8,187 nucleotides of DNA from Candidatus Tectimicrobiota bacterium (GTDB taxonomy: Bacteria > JACPSX01). The stretch's first letter is position 1. The number at the start of each line of letters is the position of its first letter. The position numbers were made by a program, and so were the translations under genes. The notes under the pieces are model-generated. The model was not told the origin of the DNA and did no database searches. It saw only the letters and a list, made by a program, of their open reading frames with translations. The stretch covers positions 1 to 8,187 of the forward strand of contig JACPSX010000254.1 of the NCBI GenBank assembly GCA_016193065.1, in the 5' to 3' direction. This document shows positions 6,388 to 8,187 of this stretch, one piece after another.

Positions 6388-6396
6388 TTAGAATGA
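6241..6396 (+). pseudogene. Possible coding fragment of unknown origin
   Basis: The plus-strand frame from 6241 to the TGA at 6394-6396 reads about 51 residues, including NYLLVNCFGLTEKV, RVGIVGGMTNILAAHW and KVEKVITIQ. Almost every third codon position is G or C and the amino-acid mix is natural, like the real genes here. There is no start codon with a ribosome binding site: the frame is closed upstream by a TAA at about 6232. It looks like the tail of a lost gene. I do not recognise the family, and chance is not excluded. Its end overlaps the stop of the opposing DUF924 gene by a few bases. Confidence 0.3.
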
Positions 6397-6999
6397 AGAC
6401 CCGGGCTGCCTCAAGAATTCGGTTTCCTCCGGAGTCGAGGCCCGGCCCAAAATCTCGTTGCGGTGAGGAAACCGGCCAAACCTCTTCACCACATCACGAT
6501 GCCGGACCGCGTAGTCCAGGAAAGAGCTGAAAGTCTCCTTCCACTCCGGACCCACCCCGTCCAGCAATTCCTGGAAACACCGGACGCTGCGCTCCTGCAG
6601 AGCTATGTCCTCGGAGTGCTCCAGGGGCAGGTAGAAAAAGGCGCGCTCGAAGGTTCCCAGGTCGCGATCGACGCCCGTCCGCAGACCTTCCAAACACAGT
6701 TCCCGCGCCTGCGCGTCGTTCGCGAAGGCCCCCGGTGTATCCCGGTAGATGTTCCGGGAGAATTGATCCAGGAGGATGATGAGGGCCAGGCGCCCGCGGG
6801 CTGATTCCTTCCAGCGGTCGAGCCTTCCCGCGGCGGCGCGCTCCACATCTCCCGCAAACTCCGTTTGGATCGCCCGGTCTACTCCCTCTCCGCCCTGGAA
6901 CCAGAAGCGGATGCGATCCGCAATGCGCTCCCGGTCTCCGGCCTCCCCGAACCAAAACCGCAGGACCGCATCGAGGCGCTCCTCATCGGCCTGTTTCAC
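6388..6999 (-). CDS. DUF924 family protein (TPR-like helical fold, function unknown)
   Basis: A 203-residue soluble protein of the widespread DUF924 family, near its usual length. Family marks are visible: LDAVLRFWFG at 9-18, LALIILLDQFSRNIYRDTPGAF at 71-92, FFYLPLEHSED at 121-131, and FGRFPHRNEILGR..TPEE at 174-192. The fold is predicted to be all-helical and TPR-like. No biochemical role is established, and I do not assign one. The start is GTG 6999, with AGGAAGG 8 nt upstream. A TTG at 7026 would overlap the upstream gene's stop and lacks a good site. It lies 23 nt after the FKBP gene on the same strand, so the two are probably cotranscribed. Confidence 0.9.
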   Translation of the reverse strand: MKQADEERLDAVLRFWFGEAGDRERIADRIRFWFQGGEGVDRAIQTEFAGDVERAAAGRLDRWKESARGRLALIILLDQFSRNIYRDTPGAFANDAQARELCLEGLRTGVDRDLGTFERAFFYLPLEHSEDIALQERSVRCFQELLDGVGPEWKETFSSFLDYAVRHRDVVKRFGRFPHRNEILGRASTPEETEFLRQPGSSF

Positions 7000-7022
7000 C
7001 TTCCCACCCTTCCTCAAAACGA

Positions 7023-7451
7023 TCAAACAATGTCCACGAGCTGGAGATCAAACGTGAGGTCCTTCCCCGCCAAGGGATGGTTCGCATCCAGCGTCACGTC
7101 GGATTCCGAGACTTCAGTCACCCGGACAACGATCGTGTGCTCATCCCCCCGGCGCATCTGCAACTGCTGACCGACCTCCGGCTTCAAATCCGGCGGGAAC
7201 TGGTCCCGCTCGACCACCAGAACCATTTCCTCCTGGTGAGGGCCATAGGCCTCGCCCGACGGAATCATGATCGTTTTCGATTCACCCGGATTCATCCCGA
7301 CGACCGCCCGCTCAAAAGCCGGGATGATCTGTTCCTCTCCGATCGTAAACTGCAGGGGATCCCGGTCCATGGAGGTGTCGAATATCGAACCATCCGCCAG
7401 CGTGCCCGTGTAGTGAACCCTCACCGTATCCCCGGATTTTGCCTCTGTCAT
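7023..7451 (-). CDS. SlyD-like FKBP-type peptidyl-prolyl cis-trans isomerase
   Basis: A 142-residue cytoplasmic folding helper that catalyses cis-trans isomerisation of prolyl peptide bonds. The FKBP domain is split as in SlyD: residues 1-69 (DTVRVHYTGTLADGSIFDTS at 8-27, and GEEQIIPAFERAVVGMNPGE at 38-57) and 121-142 (LDANHPLAGKDLTFDLQL). Between them, residues about 70-120 form the insert-in-flap chaperone domain (EMVLVVERDQFP). Tyr14, Asp26 and Tyr69 match expected pocket positions. There is no His/Cys-rich metal-binding tail of the E. coli SlyD kind, so nickel delivery is not implied. ATG 7451 is chosen because AAAGGAG lies just upstream; the open frame extends to 7505 without family likeness. 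It is first in a probable two-gene unit with DUF924. Confidence 0.93.
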   Translation of the reverse strand: MTEAKSGDTVRVHYTGTLADGSIFDTSMDRDPLQFTIGEEQIIPAFERAVVGMNPGESKTIMIPSGEAYGPHQEEMVLVVERDQFPPDLKPEVGQQLQMRRGDEHTIVVRVTEVSESDVTLDANHPLAGKDLTFDLQLVDIV

Positions 7452-7600
7452 GCCTTCTCCTTTCAGTTGATTGCGGGTCCACGCAGGGCGGAACGACGGA
7501 TTCATTTCAATTGATTCCTGGGAGGGAATACCGAGGGCATTCGTTCACGGGATCAACGACAGACCAACCCGTCCGTCTTGCGCGCGCTGGACCTGAGCTC

Positions 7601-7622
7601 GACCATTGCTCCCTCAATGGTC
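7601..7622. repeat. Perfect 8-bp-arm hairpin in the FKBP leader
   Basis: GACCATTG (7601-7608) and CAATGGTC (7615-7622) pair perfectly around six bases that read AGGGAG on the minus strand. No U tract follows, so it is unlikely to be a terminator. It would form in the roughly 215-nt leader if transcription starts at the promoter at 7673-7701. Confidence 0.5.
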
Positions 7623-7672
7623 TCGTGGGCCGGTCATAGAGATGGGGGAGCATTCAGCATGGTCGCGGTCAA

Positions 7673-7701
7673 ATTGTACCCTTTTCAAACATTGAGGGCA
7701 A
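7673..7701 (-). promoter_or_regulatory. Sigma-70-type promoter for the FKBP-DUF924 unit
   Basis: On the minus strand TTGCCC (7701-7696) is followed after exactly 17 nt by TACAAT (7678-7673), giving 4/6 and 5/6 matches to consensus. Transcription would start near 7666, about 215 nt before the FKBP ATG. It lies directly after the broken toxin-like frame ends. Confidence 0.55.
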
Positions 7702-7731
7702 ACCCATCTTTTCTTTAGGGCGGTAACGAGA

Positions 7732-7941
7732 TTATCTCCCCGTGGCGAGAAGTCCGGCCACTTGAGGGCGGAGTTCATCGATGACCGTCGTGTAGGATGG
7801 GAGTGTGGGGACCAAGGGACCGAGCCATTGCTTCCACGTCTTCTCCACGATCGAGAGCATGGCGTCCGGGAAAAAGGCCTCGGGTCCCGCGAAGGCAACA
7901 TCTCGAAGCGCGCACTTCTCACGAAGGAATAAGGTGCAACC
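7732..7941 (-). pseudogene. Possible C-terminal remnant of an AbiEii-type nucleotidyltransferase toxin
   Basis: A 69-codon frame open from just after a TGA (7944-7942) to a TAA (7734-7732). It has natural composition and high GC at third positions. Its end (SIVEKTWKQWLGPLVPTLPS, then VIDELRPQVAGLL) resembles the C-terminal pattern of AbiEii/AbiGii toxins: an aromatic residue, Trp, a helix, a Pro-rich step and LRP. The nucleotidyltransferase core (GGT/GS and DxD) is absent. It has no start codon of its own with a ribosome binding site and lies in a different frame from the preceding remnant at 7930-8045. The family call rests on remembered pattern only, and the frame could belong to another family. 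Confidence 0.4.
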
Positions 7942-8045
7942 TCACGGACCCGTTCGGTCGTGAAGATCCGTTCCCCGGCGTCGGCCAGCTTTCTGACCAG
8001 CGTGATTCCCACCAACGTGTGGATTAGACGTTCTCTGGTCATCAT
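7930..8045 (-). pseudogene. Possible N-terminal remnant of an AbiEi-type antitoxin
   Basis: From ATG 8045 or 8042 the frame reads MTRERLIHTLVGITLVRKL, then ADAGERIFTTERVREVAP. It stops looking like protein after about residue 38, where the other frame at 7941-7732 takes over. The pattern, a leading amphipathic helix then an I(F/V)T-x-(E/D) helix before a winged helix, is like the start of AbiEi antitoxin/transcription regulators. The recognition helix and the rest of the protein are missing. There is no clear ribosome binding site. The order antitoxin-then-toxin on one strand matches AbiE operons, which supports a shared origin with the next remnant, but the call stays tentative. Confidence 0.38.
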
Positions 8046-8187
8046 TCGCCATTATCAAATGATATCCACCTATATTCTAATAGATCCCTGTGGAAAGATG
8101 GTCCCGAACTATCCGCAAGGGACGTTTGGAGGGATTTGCCGGAAACCCGACAGGTAGGCGCTGGGCCACGGAGCGGCCAGCGCCGTG
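8046..8187. other. Right-edge non-coding stretch with hairpin at 8157-8184
   Basis: No gene is visible. GGCGCTGG (8157-8164) and CCAGCGCC (8177-8184) form a GC-rich stem with a 12-nt interior. It could terminate a gene beyond the right edge, but no U tract is seen on the part available. The AT-rich part at about 8045-8095 would be the promoter region of the broken antitoxin-like frame. Confidence 0.4.

Noticed and set aside
7452-7505. Upstream extension of the FKBP gene (18 residues)
   Set aside because: Not part of the FKBP fold. ATG 7451 has a proper AAAGGAG site and gives the normal family N-terminus.
7614-7731. Minus-strand frame continuing past the AbiE-like remnants with a CPQC segment (WVCPQCLKRVQF)
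   Set aside because: It has only three cysteines and no start, and it overlaps the promoter at 7673-7701. A zinc-ribbon gene is not supported.
1-8187. Search for CRISPR arrays, tRNAs, rRNAs, insertion sequences and replication origins
   Set aside because: I saw no regularly spaced repeats, cloverleaf genes, transposase frames, terminal inverted repeats or DnaA-box clusters.

Overview
The window is about 8.2 kb of GC-rich bacterial DNA with strong AGGAGG-type ribosome binding sites and sigma-70-like promoters. Gene content (a YHS-HMA copper ATPase with CsoR, an Nramp-Usp relic, a short-chain-type acyl-CoA dehydrogenase, a Kef-type antiporter and a SlyD-like FKBP) would suit a Deltaproteobacteria-like or similar environmental genome. 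That placement is inference; no rRNA or marker gene is present to fix it.

Left part (1-1352, minus strand): a copper-resistance operon. A csoR-type repressor gene is followed after 15 bp by copA, a copper-exporting P-type ATPase that runs off the left edge after its first membrane helices. Upstream of csoR is a clear promoter (perfect TTGACA -35), with a perfect 8-bp-arm palindrome around six C bases between the -35 and -10. This is a textbook arrangement for copper-relieved autorepression.

Next (1353-2763): a patchy accessory stretch. It holds a hairpin, a small cysteine-rich CPCC-type protein gene with an almost ideal Shine-Dalgarno, a CTAG-rich upstream region with a 9-bp direct repeat, and a decayed metal transporter. 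The last is the N-terminal quarter of an Nramp/MntH transporter joined in frame to the end of a universal stress protein.

Middle (2764-6010): two intact convergent genes, a rightward acyl-CoA dehydrogenase and a leftward 660-residue CPA2 (KefB/KefC-type) cation:proton antiporter with TrkA-N and TrkA-C domains. The 377-bp gap at 6011-6387 has no intact gene, only a short coding-like fragment on the plus strand.

Right part (6388-8187, minus strand): a SlyD-like FKBP peptidyl-prolyl isomerase followed by a DUF924 gene, apparently one transcription unit with a promoter near 7673-7701. Further upstream lies a broken locus in two reading frames. It looks like the start of an AbiEi-type antitoxin joined to the end of an AbiEii-type nucleotidyltransferase toxin, a possible fossil of a type IV toxin-antitoxin pair.

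I see no CRISPR array, tRNA, rRNA, insertion sequence or convincing new multi-gene system. The most interesting signals are the two chimeric deletion relics, the CPCC protein with its repeat-bearing upstream region, and the compact copper switch.
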